Source: Torreya grandis
Taxonomy: Eukaryota > Streptophyta > Pinopsida > Cupressales > Taxaceae
Assembly (NCBI GenBank): GCA_037957365.1
Contig: JARHVA010005493.1
Location: 930,501 to 994,500 of the forward strand
Direction of reading: 5' to 3'
Length of the DNA stretch: 64,000 nucleotides
The notes under the pieces: generated by a model
The model's input: the letters and a program-made list of their open reading frames with translations, nothing else
Told to the model about the DNA's origin: nothing
Database searches by the model: none
Part shown: positions 31,898 through 43,850 of the stretch, piece after piece
Layout: every line of letters starts with the position of its first letter
Numbering within the stretch: position 1 is the first letter of the stretch
Translations under genes and position numbers: made by a program

Positions 31898-34392
31898 TGA
31901 TTTCAATTGGGTCTCTTTTATGTAGGGGTTAGGGTTTTTGAGGTTTAATGGTAGGATATATCTAGACTATGGCTCATACATTCTTTGGATTTGATTTGGA
32001 CCTTTGCCTTTATACCTTCATTTTTTTGAGCCCATAAGATCTCTAATTTTGTCTTTTTTGCTTGCATAGTGCCTATGTGGTATTGGTCTGGACCTTTTGC
32101 ATCATTTTTCATAAATGCCTTTGAGCACTAGCCATTAGTATTTAAAATACCTTCTTTTATTATGCACCATTAGATCAAAATCTTAGATTTACATGAGCTA
32201 TTGATTGTAATCTAGGGGCTTACCTGTGATTGGCTCTTTTCTATTCCAAGCCCTATGGTTGTGACATTTGGAATTTTTGTGTGCCTTCCTGTGCTTTATA
32301 TCTTATGTCAGTCATTTTTTGATAAAGCATTAGCAATGCAGTGAGATCGTAGGCCTTTGAAAATTCATGGGTTCATTCATGCCATTGTATCATCTTCTAG
32401 TGACAAAATGCAAACCATCAAATCATCTGTTAGTTTCATTTTGAATGGGTTTTCATTATGCATCAAGTTCATGGGCTATTGGGACTTCATCAAAAAGTAT
32501 TTAGGGGCCTTCACATTATTGGATCATCTTCTAGTGATTAAATGTGAACCGTTGATCTACAAATATATCTAAATTTTAAGTTAGCATGTTACTAAGGTGG
32601 GACTTAGGCTTAATTTCCTTATCCTAAGGATTATTTCATGATTATTAAGCATGAAGAAAAATTTAGACTATGGGATTTATGTCTAATTTTTTTGAATCAT
32701 ATAAAGGGGTCTAGGGCTAAATGTTTTAAGCCAACATATATGTTGTGTTTAATAAACATAATGTATACTTTGGTCTAAAATATTTATGCCAAGCCTTATA
32801 AAACATGGCTAAAGGGGCTAAAAATGGTATGTTAGTCTAAAATATTTAGGATGTTATTACATTGACAAAACACATTAAAACATTTAGCTAGAAATAACTA
32901 GGCTTAAGTCCTACATAATAAAGACCTCTTTTAAAATAAGACTTAGTATAATTCTATAGTTTAAGGTTCATGATATTTTAAGAAAATGCCATGGGGACCT
33001 TAAAGTATAGATTTAGAGTAAGTTTGTTTTGCATATATTTAGACCATAAGACCATTTCCACATTTTGTAGATCAAATATTTCCGATGTTTGAGAATCTTT
33101 TGAGCACTTCCCCTAGCTTGTAAAGTAATTTTTGATCCCTCCAATAGGATTTTGGATTATATTTTGATCCTGAGTGGAATAATTCATAAGCTTAAATTTT
33201 ATGATCTCATGGACATCAAATACGTTCCCATGGGCATCAAATGAAGGGCATTTGAATGTCAATTTTAAGTTAGTGGAGCTTTTAATTTTATGGGCTTAAA
33301 GTTGATGGTCACATAGAAATCAAATACATCCTCGTGGATGTCAAATTATGGTCATGTAAACGTCAATTTTAAGCTCATAAAATTATTATGACCCAATGTG
33401 AGAGTGCAGCTTGGCACCTCCGTGGGGCTTCCCAAGGTCTTAGATTTAATTCACTCCATTGGATCAAAATCTATAATGTAGAGAGATTTGTAGGATCTTG
33501 ATCTAGGAACTTGCTCATGATTGGTTTTTTCTATTAGGGAAGCCCCTTTGCTTTTAATCCTTGAATGAAAGGGTGTTTTGTGTTTATCATTTAGGCCTTC
33601 TATAATCCTTTGACCTTTCAACTATGCTTCACTCCATCTGATCAAGTCTTCACGATGAAGTGAGAACCATTGATCATGATCTGAGAGCTTGAATGTGATT
33701 GGTCCAAGGGGCTATGTATGGGATTCTACCAGGTTTTCCCTCAACAATTTGATCAGAAGGCTGTGAGAAATTGTGAACTATTAAATCATCCAAGATTCAT
33801 GTTTTTTAAGTCAAAGCTCAGGCTTTCCTCACTCCATTAGATCAAATTGTAAAATAAAGTGAGGGTCATTAGATCTTATAAGATAAAAGGAAGTTAAGTT
33901 AGGAGCGTGGTGATATAAAAGACTTGGGCTAAGGTATTAAGGCTAAGGCCTCATTCATATTAATAAATACATTAGGGCCTTAGGATTAAAACCTTAGGCT
34001 AAGGTATAAATCAAAGGACCAAACTAACATAAAATTGGACTTGAGGAACTAGAACTTAAGCTAAGATGTTAGGATTAAGGTCCAATTAGTATTAATAAAT
34101 ACAATGGGGCCTTAGGGTTAAAACATTAGGATAAGTTAGGAAATAATAAAAGGACCATGAAAAATGAATGTTAGTTAGGCATACAAATAAATTTAAAGGG
34201 AAAAATAATAAAGGGGACCAAGTATTTTAGGATAAGTTTTAGTTGTGTTAATAAACATGACTAATCTTAGAACATCAACTTTGTACTTAGGTCCAAACTA
34301 GATTTTTAAGAGGTTCCTGCCAATATTCAAATTTCAACTGAGGGTTTTGCTAAGGTTTAGGGACATGAATTTCTCAAGAAAAAACACCATGG
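31898..34392 (-). repeat. LTR-like region of gypsy A (main part)
   Basis: With the short part at 38538-38741 this makes about 2.7 kb, matching 50409-53102 in B. It has no coding signal. On the plus strand it begins TGATTTC and ends TCCCA at 38741, so it has TG and CA ends. It contains several ATTGGATCA-type subrepeats (32155-33870) and a roughly 120-bp tandem repeat with TATTAATAAATAC (about 33910-34140). Copia element D interrupts it. Without a third copy I cannot prove that it is the LTR and not an internal region. Confidence 0.5.
34388..34392. other. Left target-site duplication of copia element D
   Basis: CATGG lies here and again at 38533-38537, directly outside the TG and CA ends of D. 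Element B has CATGG once at the aligned empty site (about 52886). The perfect match shows a clean insertion. Confidence 0.92.
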
Positions 34393-35369
34393 TGTTAGGT
34401 TGTGGAGCTAAAAGCTTCACCAGGATGCGAACAGGAGGAGTTACAGAGGTTGCTAAGTTGCAGAACAAGTTGTAGGGCAACTGACGTCAGTCTGATCAAC
34501 TGACGTAGGTCATATTACAGTGCAAAAGCAATCGACATCGGTTATGAGTCAGCTGACATTGGTCAGGAAAAAGCCGACGTCGGTAACCTATGTGTACATG
34601 TGTTTGCATGCAGGTTAAGAATTGGTCTATTTTTGGACAGTTAGTTTGCATGTAAAGAATTATTTTAGTCTTGGAGCTGTGTTTCTAATTATTGTAATTA
34701 AGAATGTCTAGTTATTGTATACATGAGATCTATATAATAGACTCATGGGCTATATTTTAAAGCATGCTAGATAGCCATTGTGCTTGTAGAGAGAGCAAGA
34801 GTAGCTCCTCCTAGTTCCAAAGGGGTGTCGAGTGTGTATGATCAGGGAGAGTTATAGGTTGTGCAAGTTCTGGTAGAAGATCCACCAGGGTACTGGTTGA
34901 AGAATAATAAGGACTTGGTGAGGCAAGGACAAGGGTTCTTCAGGGTGTAGAGATATCTACGTGGTAAGGTCTAGGGATTTGCAGGTTGATGCGAGTACAG
35001 TTGTGTACTGGTAGCATTGTTATTGACTAGTGGAGGTGAACAACCCTGTGTTTGAGTTGATTGTTGTGACCGTAATTGAGAGAGTGAACTATTGAAGGAG
35101 AATTACTGGTGAGCCCTAGAAGTGTGGGAGCTCTAGAGATGTGGGAAGAAGAAGTATGGCATCTTTTTTATTATATTTCCTTTTGAATGAGTATTAATAC
35201 AATTGGGTATTGTCTCTCATATTTTGTGTTGTTTCATATTTCTAGTTACTTATCATTCTGGTTAAATTCTGTGTTTAGTTGCTTATACAAAGGTAATCAT
35301 GTGTGCTCTTAGTGGAGCAGTAGGATCCTGATAGTTGGTATCAGAGCTTTGTGAGCCTAGGTCCTATCA
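34393..35369 (+). repeat. Element D 5' LTR
   Basis: It runs TGTTAGGTTGTGG to CCTATCA. It holds a perfect CTGACGTCAG palindrome at 34481-34490 and GCCGACGTCGG at about 34573. The TATA box TATATAAT is at 34731. An extra primer-site copy lies inside the LTR end (35336-35347), 36 bp before the functional position at 35372-35384, which has decayed to TGGTATTAGAGTG. Confidence 0.92.
34731..34738 (+). promoter_or_regulatory. TATA box of element D 5' LTR
   Basis: TATATAAT lies about 340 bp into the LTR, at the position where the array LTRs have TATTTAAG; the 3' LTR keeps it at 37860-37867. It is the likely start of the R region. Confidence 0.6.
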
Positions 35370-35510
35370 GTTGGTATTAGAGTGAGGTTGTAGGTTCATC
35401 AAAGTGTGGTTAGGTTCACTAATAAGGGGTTTCAGATCTGGTTAGTGTTTGTTGATTACAGGTCACTCTCATGGGTTTTAGATTGAGTGGGAGTATAGCA
35501 ATGGTAGAAG

Positions 35511-37440
35511 AAAGTAAGCTACAAATGGAGAAACTAAATAGCATGAATGGTCAATTACAGATTGATGGAAAGAAAGAGTAGGTAAAGAAAGATTGCTGGT
35601 TGGTGGAAGATCAGCATGAAGGAAATGAAGAAGTAGATGTTTTAGGTGTTGTTGCATAAGATGCTCTGGATAAAGTAGAATTTTGGTCTATAGATTCTAT
35701 TGCCTCTTTCCATGTAGCCTGAAATAGAGCATCTTTTCATGAGTATGTCTAGGGAGACTCTGGAGAGATTTATTTAGGGGTTGGTGAGCCTTGTCACATG
35801 GTTGGCAAAGGGGAAGTGAAACTAAAATTGTAGACAGGTAACACATGGGTGTTGAATGAGGTCATGCAGGTACCAGTCTTGGAGATGAGTCTAATTTCTT
35901 TAGGAAAGTTGGGTGATGAGAGATGCACAGTAACTCTCACAGTGGATGCACTTGAATTAGATGGTGGTAAGAAAGTAGGTATCCTTTATCTATCTACTTA
36001 TATTACTGATTCACCTTCTATTGTAGAGATGTGGCTTTGTAGGCTTGGTCACATGTGTAAGAAAGGAATGCATGTTCTTAAGCAAAAGATAGATGTTTTT
36101 GACAAACTTAAGAACTAGAAAGCCTTGGTGTTCATGGAGGAGATGACAGATAGAGATCAGTTAGGGGACTGAATTATTCTGAGTAAGGCTATGTTGATTT
36201 GGATAGGGTTTTGATCCAAGGTGAGCTCGTGGGCAAAATGTCATCACTCACAAGAGAACACAGTTACTAGCGTTGGTCAGGAGAAACTGACATCGAACAG
36301 ACAGGTACCGACATCGGTCATATGCAGACCAATAGAGTCGATGGTGTTGGGCAGGTGTAGACTGATGTTGGTTAGGGGAAACTGACATCGACAGTTAGGG
36401 TCAGTCATAGGGAATCGATGTCGATCGGTTGTAGATTAGGAGATGGCTGAGATCGGTCATTGGAACAGATGTTGGGCAGACAACAAGCTGTCAAGGAGTC
36501 TCAAATGCCCATGTGGAGGATTGAAAGGGTAAGTAAGCCTCATATTCATTATTCACCTTCTTTATATTACTTGTTGCTCACTGATGGTCAAGAACCAGGA
36601 AGATGTGAAGAGGCAATGCAGGTAGAATCTAGGAAACAGTGGGAGCATGGCATGAATTCTTTGGAAGAGAACCAAGTAGGAGTTTTGGTAGAGTTACTAG
36701 CCAGGATAGAAGCAATGATAGATGAATGAATTCCTAGGTTAGAGAAGAGAGTGGATGGACACGTGAGACAGAAGGCCAGGGTATATGGTCTTGAGCAGGC
36801 TGCAGGACATTGGTACAAGTTTGACATGTGTATGACAAAGCATGGCTTTAGTCAAGGTCAATGTTCCCATTGTATTTTCTTTACCAAGTGGGATAATGGT
36901 CACAACATTATCTTGTTACTGTATGTGGTGTGGTTGCTTGTTGCAGGGTCACACATGCAGGGAGTTTCTGAGCTAAAGGTAAAGTTAGTTCATAGGTATG
37001 TCATGAAGAATTTGGGAGCAGCAAAATTCTTTGGCATAAGAGACATGGAAGATCACAGGTTGATTTTGTCTCCAAAGGGAGCTGATGTGAAGGAGGTGTT
37101 GGTGAGGGTTAATTTGTAGGATGCAAAACTAGTAAGCACACCGAGGGCTGGACAGTTCAAGCTGAGCATAGAATAGTGTCAAAAATCACATGAGGTCGAG
37201 TGTAGACCTGAGTTTTCCCATGCAGTGAGAGTTTTCAGAGAGTTTGGAGCCAATTTGGGGAAGAAGCACTGGAAAGCATTTCAGTGGGTTCTCAGGTATT
37301 TGAAAGGGACCAACAGTATGGATTCATGCTATGCAAGGTCAGGGACTTCACTACATGGGTTTGTAGGTTCAGATGTGGCAGGTTACTTGGATGACAGGAG
37401 GTGCACCATAGGTTGTGTGGTGGTTGGTCTTCAGGATTGA
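35511..37440 (+). pseudogene. Element D deleted gag-protease-RT-RNase H frame
   Basis: The frame starts with ATG 35511 (MVEESKLQMEKLN) and has the same fusion of the gag start to the knuckle remnant (KKDCWLVEDQHEGN). All knuckle cysteines but one are lost. Protease reads IDSIASFHVA (about 35690), with Gly replaced. The open stretch 35849-36118 covers the protease end and GAG-pre-integrase. A palindrome block at 36266-36460 is followed by RT entry (MWRIERVSKPHIHYS, about 36508). The open RT stretch 36751-37119 has the box YVVWLLVAGS in place of YVDDMLVAGS. The RNase H remnant at 37225-37440 reads WVLRYLKGTN. It ends at TGA 37438-37440. Confidence 0.86.
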
Positions 37441-37521
37441 GCTTGAAGAGGGATACAAGCTAGGAAACAAATTAGATGGTGTATAGGTATAGGTGTAGCT
37501 ATTTATCTCCAAGTGGGAGAT

Positions 37522-38532
37522 TGTTAGGTTGTGGAGCTAAAAGCTTCACTAGGATGCGAATAGGAGGAGTTGCGGAGGTTGCTAAGTTGTAGAACAAGTT
37601 GCAAGGCAATTGATGTTGGTCTGATCAACTGACATCAGTCATATTATAGTATAAAAACAACTGATGTCGGTTATGAGTCAGTTGATATCGGTCAGGAAAA
37701 AGCCGATGTCAGAAACCTGTGTGTGCATGCATTTGCATGCGGGTCAAGAACTGGTCTATTTTTGGACAGTTAGTTTGCATGTAAAGACTTATTTTAGTCT
37801 TGGAGCTACATTTCTAATTATTGTAATTAAGAATGTCTAATTATTGTATGCATGAGATCTATATAATAGACTCATGGGTTGTATTGTAAAGCATGCTAGA
37901 TAGCTATTGTGCTTGTAGAGAGAGCAAGAGTATCTCCTCTTAGTTCCAAAGGGGTGCCGAGTGTGTATGATCAGGGAGAGTTGCAGGTTATGCAAGTTCT
38001 AGTAAAAGATCCCCTGGGGTACTGGTTGAAGAATCATAAGGACTTGGTGAGGCAAGGACAAGGGTTCTTCAGGGTGTAGAGATATCTACGTGGTAAGTAA
38101 GGTCTAGGGATTTGTAGGTTGATGCAAGAGTAGGGAGATCTACTTGGAGTATGGTTGTGTACTTGGTGTACTGGCAATGTTGTTACTGATTGGTGGAGGT
38201 GAAAAAAAACTCTGTGTTTGAGTTGATTGTTGTGACTGTAATTGAGAGAGTGAACTGTTGAAGGAGAATTACTGGTGAGCCCTAAAAGTGTGGGAGCTCT
38301 AGAGGTGTGGAAAGAAGTGTGGCATCTTCTTTATTGTATTTCCTTCTAAATGAGTATTAATACAATTGGGTATTGTCTCTCATATTCTGTGTTGTTTCAT
38401 ATTTCTAGTTACTTATCATTTTGGTTAAATTCTATGTTTAGTTGCTTATACAAAGGTAATCATGTGTGCTCTTAGTGGAGCAGTAGGATCCTGACAATTG
38501 GTATCAGAGCTTTGTGAGCCTAGGTCCTATCA
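37522..38532 (+). repeat. Element D 3' LTR
   Basis: It is the pair of 34393-35369, starting right after the polypurine tract and ending CCTATCA at the target duplication. It carries the upstream primer-site copy at 38499-38510, showing that this copy is part of the LTR. Confidence 0.92.
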
Positions 38533-38537
38533 CATGG

Positions 38538-38741
38538 GACTTGAAACTAAAATTAATAAAGACCATTTATTAGCACTATTATACAAAATTAAAACAAAAC
38601 ACAACTAATTAATATTTCTCTTAACAAAGTGGATGATCTTTAAATTCTACAAATGACCTTAACATGCTATAATTTTCATGTTCAATTTCCAGGGTTTCTC
38701 AACGGTCCCCATTTTCAGAAAAATGGGGTATGTTGGTCCCA
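38538..38741 (-). repeat. LTR-like region of gypsy A (outer part)
   Basis: It continues 31898-34392 after the D insertion and matches 52891-53102 of B. It ends TGTTGGTCCCA on the plus strand. Homology between A and B stops exactly here and at 53102, supporting an element end. Confidence 0.65.
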
Positions 38742-39794
38742 AAAAATGGTGACTTATAGGGGAAACAAAGAAATATGTTAGAACATAAAGACTCTGATTT
38801 ATACAAATAATTAGGTCATTCACTCCATTTGATCAATATCATCATCCAAATTAGGTCATGGTTGAAACAAGCATTGCACTTGTAGACTAGGGTCAACACC
38901 AAGACATAGCCATACTGTGTGGATGCTTTGATTCCACTTACTATTTGCCATGGGGCTCAAGAAGTAACTTTCAGGTTTCTTATCCTTGATCACTTATACT
39001 TGACTTATATCATGTTAAGATGTTCATTAGGAACCATGCCTTTAGCTTAGGTAAGGCTTGGACATTACTCTACTATTAGCTAGGCATCCATATCCCTAAT
39101 AGATATGCCTTTTGCTCCAATCAAGGCCTTGCTCCACTACTAGCCAAGTTTCCATAACCTTGGTGGATATTACCAAAATCACCTATGCCTGAAAGCTTTT
39201 GATTTTTCATTATATCCTACTTTTTTGTATTTTATTTGATTTTTATATTTTTATCAAGGTTGGGAACCAAAATAGCTAGGTTTTAGGATTTCATCAAATG
39301 TTTAATTTTTAGAGAATCACCTATGGATAAAACCATTATCCCAAGTAAGGATGTTGATTAAGTGCTAATATAGGTATACCATGATGGTTTGAGTCCTCAC
39401 TCTACAAGTGTAAGTCTTCGTAAAACCAATTTGAGGTCAAGACAATGGTTAGGTTCTCATGAAATAATTAACTTCTTCTATTGGTCTTTACCAATTTATA
39501 TAAATTATAACATTATGCTCACATTTCAGGACCATGGTTATTATATTTGTATGGGTACATACCTTCATTTATGAATTTGGGCATTTTTGAAGTAACTTTC
39601 ATAACTTTGAGCTTGAGATTAGAAGCAAGGAGTTCATTAAAAAGGAATAACCACACAACAAAAAAATAAGAAAATAGGAAATCAAGGGGAAGTAAAGAAA
39701 TATATAAATGTTTATGTACAAATAAGGGTTATGAAGGAAAGAACTAAAATGAAACTAACTAGCCTACTTATGCTAAATCTAACCATCTTACAAT
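38742..39794 (-). other. 3' non-coding region of gypsy B with short tandem repeats
   Basis: No coding signal. Two diverged copies of a unit of about 64 bp, built around CTACTATTAGCTAGGCATCC, lie at about 39066-39170. OTA elements often carry tandem repeats after integrase. No convincing polypurine tract adjoins 38741 on the minus strand. Confidence 0.5.
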
Positions 39795-40960
39795 TTACTC
39801 CATGAAGAAATCAGGGGGAGTGACAAAGAAATAGTGCTTGAGGTACTATCCATTGGTGTGCAGTGTGAACTCTACTCCTTGTAGATCTTTGAGCTTGAAG
39901 GTATTATTTCCCAATGTTTCTACTATCTGGTATGGGTCAATCTACAAAGGTGTAAATTTTTCATGTTTTCCTTTAGATTCAGATGCTTTATCCCAAAGGA
40001 GAACTAGGTCTCTTTGTCTAAACACCTTAATCTTTGATCTTTTATCAAAACACCTTTTGACTGTGGTCTGATGTTTGCTAAAATCAACAAAGGCTTTCTC
40101 CCTTGCATCTTCCATCTAAATTATGTCTAGCAATCTTGAGTTTCCTACATGAATTTGTATGTGGGCAACTTGAGAGTGATAGGAAATATGGGTTCTTGTC
40201 CATACACTAATAGAAAATGTGAGGCTCTTAAATCTTTTTTATTCTTATCCTATCAGCCCAAAGTGCAAAGTTAGGGAGTTTGTGTCAAGTTGTAGGCTTG
40301 TCTATAGTAGAATTTTTGATTACCTTCATTAGGTTTTTGTTTTTAGACTTAGAGAATCAATTTCTTTAGGGATAATGGTTGGATGCAAACTTGAGAGTAA
40401 TGACATTATCATAATCCCATTCAATCATCTCTATAGATATGAATGTAGATCCATTATCACACATTAGAGCTACTAGAGTTCTAAACCTATTATAGATGTT
40501 TTCTTCCAAGAATTTGATCACTTCCTCAGTCCTATATTGTTTATTGGATGTAGCTTTAGTCCACCTTGTATAATATTCTATGGTAAGAAAGATGTATTTA
40601 TGACCTTTAGATGAATTGGGGTTAATTACACCAATAAAGTCTAACCCCCATTGAGAAAAGGGTTTCTAAACCATGACTAGTTATAGAGGCATTACTACCT
40701 TTGGTTCCTTAGTGTTAAAGACTTGACATGAGTGACATTCCCTTACATGTTTTTGAGCATCTTTAAAAATGGTTGGCTAATAATAACTAGCTCTGATAAT
40801 TTTATGGGTTATGGTTCTCCCAGATGGATGCCCACTGCACAAATTTTGATGCAAGGTACTAATGATTTGGGTGACCTCTTTTTTTGAGACATATCTCAAG
40901 TAAACCCCTTCAAATTATCTTATATACAAAACCCCATCCTTAATCAGGTAATGGGTTTCT
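39795..40960 (-). pseudogene. gypsy B integrase
   Basis: The core, C-terminal region and end are preserved in pieces. CDNGSTFISIEMIEW marks the second catalytic aspartate (about 40455-40500). ALWADRIRIKKI lies at about 40250. The C-terminal part shows LLWDKASESKGKHEKFTPL and NNTFKLKDLQGVEF, then YLKHYFFVTPPDFFME and TAA 39795-39797. The N-terminal finger and GLDF segment lie at 40620-40830. Stops and frameshifts are frequent around 40130-40300. Confidence 0.82.
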
Positions 40961-41149
40961 TTCAACTTGAGGGTGCTCTTTTGCTCCCCAGGTAATCCTA
41001 TATGACAAGTACCATTAATTAGTAATTGTATGATTGAATCAAACCATTCACTAGCTTGAAAGTTTTGCTGATCCACTTGCATAATATTTAGACTAGGGTT
41101 AACATTATCAATTATCTATTTCAAACCTTGGCATCTTACTAACTTTTTT

Positions 41150-41400
41150 ATTTTCATCTCCAAATCATATTATTGCAAAACTAATATCCACTTACCTCTA
41201 CATTCTGCCAACTTATTTTGAATTAACATAAGTTTGGTGGTAGGGTCAGGTAAGATAACATGCATTTTATTTTTAAGGATATGCTGGTTAAATTTCTTAA
41301 CTACCTTAACTAGTGCATATGCCTGATTATTAATAAATGAATAATTTAACTTATCATTATTGAAATTAGTTCTCATAAAAGATATTGGGTGATCACACCC
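41150..41400 (-). pseudogene. gypsy B RNase H (Ty3-type)
   Basis: NNQAYALVKVVKKFNQHILK is followed by VILPDPTTKLMLIQNKLAEC, aligned with 3946-4149 of A. Here the family T-D-H motif reads PDP, so this copy keeps the Asp that A lost. Confidence 0.78.
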
Positions 41401-42660
41401 ATCAATCTTCTAAGTTAACACTACATCCATAGTGTGGTTAGATGTAAAAGAATAGAGGTATATGTCCCTTGAGAAGTTAGGACCTATAAGGACTGGATCT
41501 TGGCTAATGGCCTCTTTGATATCATTGAATGCCTTTCTATATTATTCATTTCATATTAATTTGGAATCCTTCTTCATCATGTCATTCAGTGGCTTGACAA
41601 TCTCTGCAATGCCAAAAATAAGATTTCTTACAAAACTTATCTTACCAAAGAATGACTTTAGCTCTTTCTTACTATTTTGAGGTTCCATTCTAGATATTGC
41701 CTCAACTCTTGCAGGATCTATCGAGATCCCATATTTGGTTATAACATGACCCAATAATTTTCCATTTTTAACACAAAAGATACTCTTTTTAGTGTTCAAG
41801 GCTATTCCATACCTCTTGCATCTCTAAAAGACTTGTTGTAAGTGTATGAATTGATCTTCCCTTTTTTTATAAAGAATTGTTAGATCATCCATATATATAA
41901 TAATACACTTACCAATCAGGCCTTAGAAGGCATCATCTATAAATCTTTGAAAATTTGTTCCTACATTGATTAGCCTAAAGGACATCCTCTTGTAGAAAAA
42001 GGTTCCCAAATTTTTTGTAAAGGCTATTTTCATTCTGTCCTCTCTATCAATCAACACCTGATTATAACATGAAAAGCCATCATAGTTGAAACTAAAATAA
42101 TCTAAATCACTTGATTTAGAGAGGGAAGGGGATAGTTATCTTTTTATGATGTATTTTTTAGTTTTTAGAAGTCAATCTAAAGTATAATCTCACCATTCTT
42201 CTTCCTGACTGGCACCAAGTTAGCCACCTAGGTAGAATGCTTGATGGGCAAGACTATCCTAGTATCTAGTAATATTTTGACCTCCTTGAAGATCATGGGT
42301 TTTAGGATATGGTTTATAGGCCTCTGTTTCTACTTGAATGGTTTATAACTTTCCTTAAGGGGTATAGTATGGGTAATGAATCTTGGATCAATGATATTTA
42401 AGTCATGATAGGACCATGCTGTGACATCCCTATATTAGGTGAAGAATTATTTAGCCTTCTTGTTTTCAATGTTTGTGTAGGCTTTCCCAATATTTACCAG
42501 TTGGGGTTGATCTTAGAGACTAATATCAACAACATTATAATCTTTCCCACTTACCCTGGGAACCTTAGAAACTTCAGCCAGTTTATCTTGATCAAACAAT
42601 CTCTCTAAAAAAATCATCTCCTTGGGGATATTATTGTCATTCAACTGAATGAATTTACCA
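41401..42660 (-). pseudogene. gypsy B reverse transcriptase
   Basis: The catalytic YMDD is intact at 41884-41895. The thumb at 41551-41799 reads LGHVITKYGISIDPARVEAI and then FFGKISFVRNLIFG. The N-terminal part with the AWSYHDLN segment lies around 42370-42440. It is separated from the extra RNase H by a linker. Confidence 0.86.
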
Positions 42661-42749
42661 TTAAAATTGTCCTCCTTAGATGTATTTTCATTAGTCTCAT
42701 CAATAATACGAGCATTAAATACCCTAAAATTGGTTATGAAATATAATAT

Positions 42750-43362
42750 CTATTGATCATCATTAAAAACTTGAAAACTATTAAAATTATTAGATATTGA
42801 AGGATAAGGGATCAATTCAATGCTAAAATTAGGGGAATCTTGGTTGGGCATGAGGTTAGATTTAGTAGATGCCAACTCATTAGTAGCTTGGTTCTCCTCT
42901 ATTGAGATGGAGGTGATGCTAAAAGCATCAAAGGACTTAATCAAATCCCAACTCTAAACTTATACCTTTGAGATATGAAGGCTTACATTGGTATTTGCTT
43001 TTTACTTAGTTGACCACTAGTTCTGAGTCCCCATAAACAAGTAGTTATTTAACCTCATTCTTTACAAAAAATTGCAAACCTAGGATAAGGGTCTCATACT
43101 CAACAAGATTTTTAGTGTAAGGGAATTAAAGGCTATAAGAAGCATGGTATTTTCTATTAGTAGGGTCAGTTAAGACAATACCAACACCTAATCTAGCATT
43201 ACATCTCACACCATCAAAATGCAATTTTAACAATCTAGGAACAACATGAGTAATCTTGGGATCACATAACTTATAAGTATCTAGGGTGAAAACCCCTAAG
43301 TCTAAGTCAATTATGTTGACCCTCTCATTTACATCATTGTATTCCATTATCATGTGTTTCAT
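42750..43362 (-). pseudogene. gypsy B extra RNase H (archaeal-type, aRH)
   Basis: This is the best view of the second RNase H. LKLHFDGVRCNARLGVGIVL (about 43170-43230) has the first Asp. LVEYETLILGLQFFVKNEVK (about 43050-43110) has the Glu. LLVYGDSELVV (about 43025-43050) has the second Asp. The end reads IKSFDAFSITSISIEENQAT. The domain lies between protease and RT. A stop replaces a residue at about 43125 and another breaks the LLVYGD stretch downstream. Confidence 0.82.
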
Positions 43363-43479
43363 CCTTGGTTCTTTCTCAAACCTACTTTTATTAGGAACTC
43401 CCTTCTAAGATAGCCACATATGTGAGCAATTTGTAGACATGTAACCATTCAAAGCCTCAATCCATTCCTTAATCTATAA

Positions 43480-43850
43480 GATTCTAGAAACATAAGTTAT
43501 ATCAACAACTTAAATATCAATGAATTGTTGCACCCTAGGTTCTGAAGCTAACTGCATGTAAAAATTTATAAGTTCCCCAATTACCTTAGCTCTAGATTTG
43601 TCTAACTGAGTTACAACTCTATTAGATTTAATAAGGGTTAGGCCAAGTTGTTTACATATCCCTATATGCATAATATTAGTAGATTCACCTAATTCTAATA
43701 ATTAGTTATGTAAATTCTTACCAAACATCCTGATAGTGATTAGGAAAGGAGGAGATTCTACCTTAGCCTTGTGCAAAGTCACATTGGCATAATTAGGCTT
43801 GGGTGGATTATTGGATGTCTTTGACAAGGATTCCAATAGGAGGTATCTTT
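43480..43850 (-). pseudogene. gypsy B aspartic protease
   Basis: It aligns with 24945-25340 of A. The active site reads ELGESTNI where A has DSGESTNI, so the catalytic Asp is lost. The shared Glu after Gly suggests that it was present in the common ancestor. The aligned empty site of the copia array is at about 43467. Confidence 0.78.

Larger units (their letters stand above)
34393..38532 (+). mobile_element. Non-autonomous copia element D
   Basis: This is a complete LTR element of 4140 bp with 5' LTR 34393-35369, 3' LTR 37522-38532, primer site at 35372, polypurine tract AAGTGGGAGA at 37511-37520 and a 5-bp duplication. Its coding relic has the same gag, integrase and RT deletions as the array units but diverged sequence, so it is a sister subfamily. 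Its two LTRs differ by roughly a tenth in the first 400 bp by eye, mostly transitions. Confidence 0.93.
3331..38741 (-). mobile_element. Ty3/gypsy OTA (Tat/Ogre-like) element A, interrupted
   Basis: On the minus strand this element reads LTR-like region (38741-38538 plus 34392-31898), leader, ORF1, spacer, gag, protease, extra RNase H, RT, RNase H and integrase. It stops inside integrase at 3331. Two foreign blocks sit in it: the copia array 6258-24944 and copia element D 34393-38532. Both gaps close exactly when A is aligned with element B (38742-53102). OTA assignment rests on the second RNase H, the big ORF before gag and the overall size. All reading frames carry stops and frameshifts. 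Confidence 0.85.
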
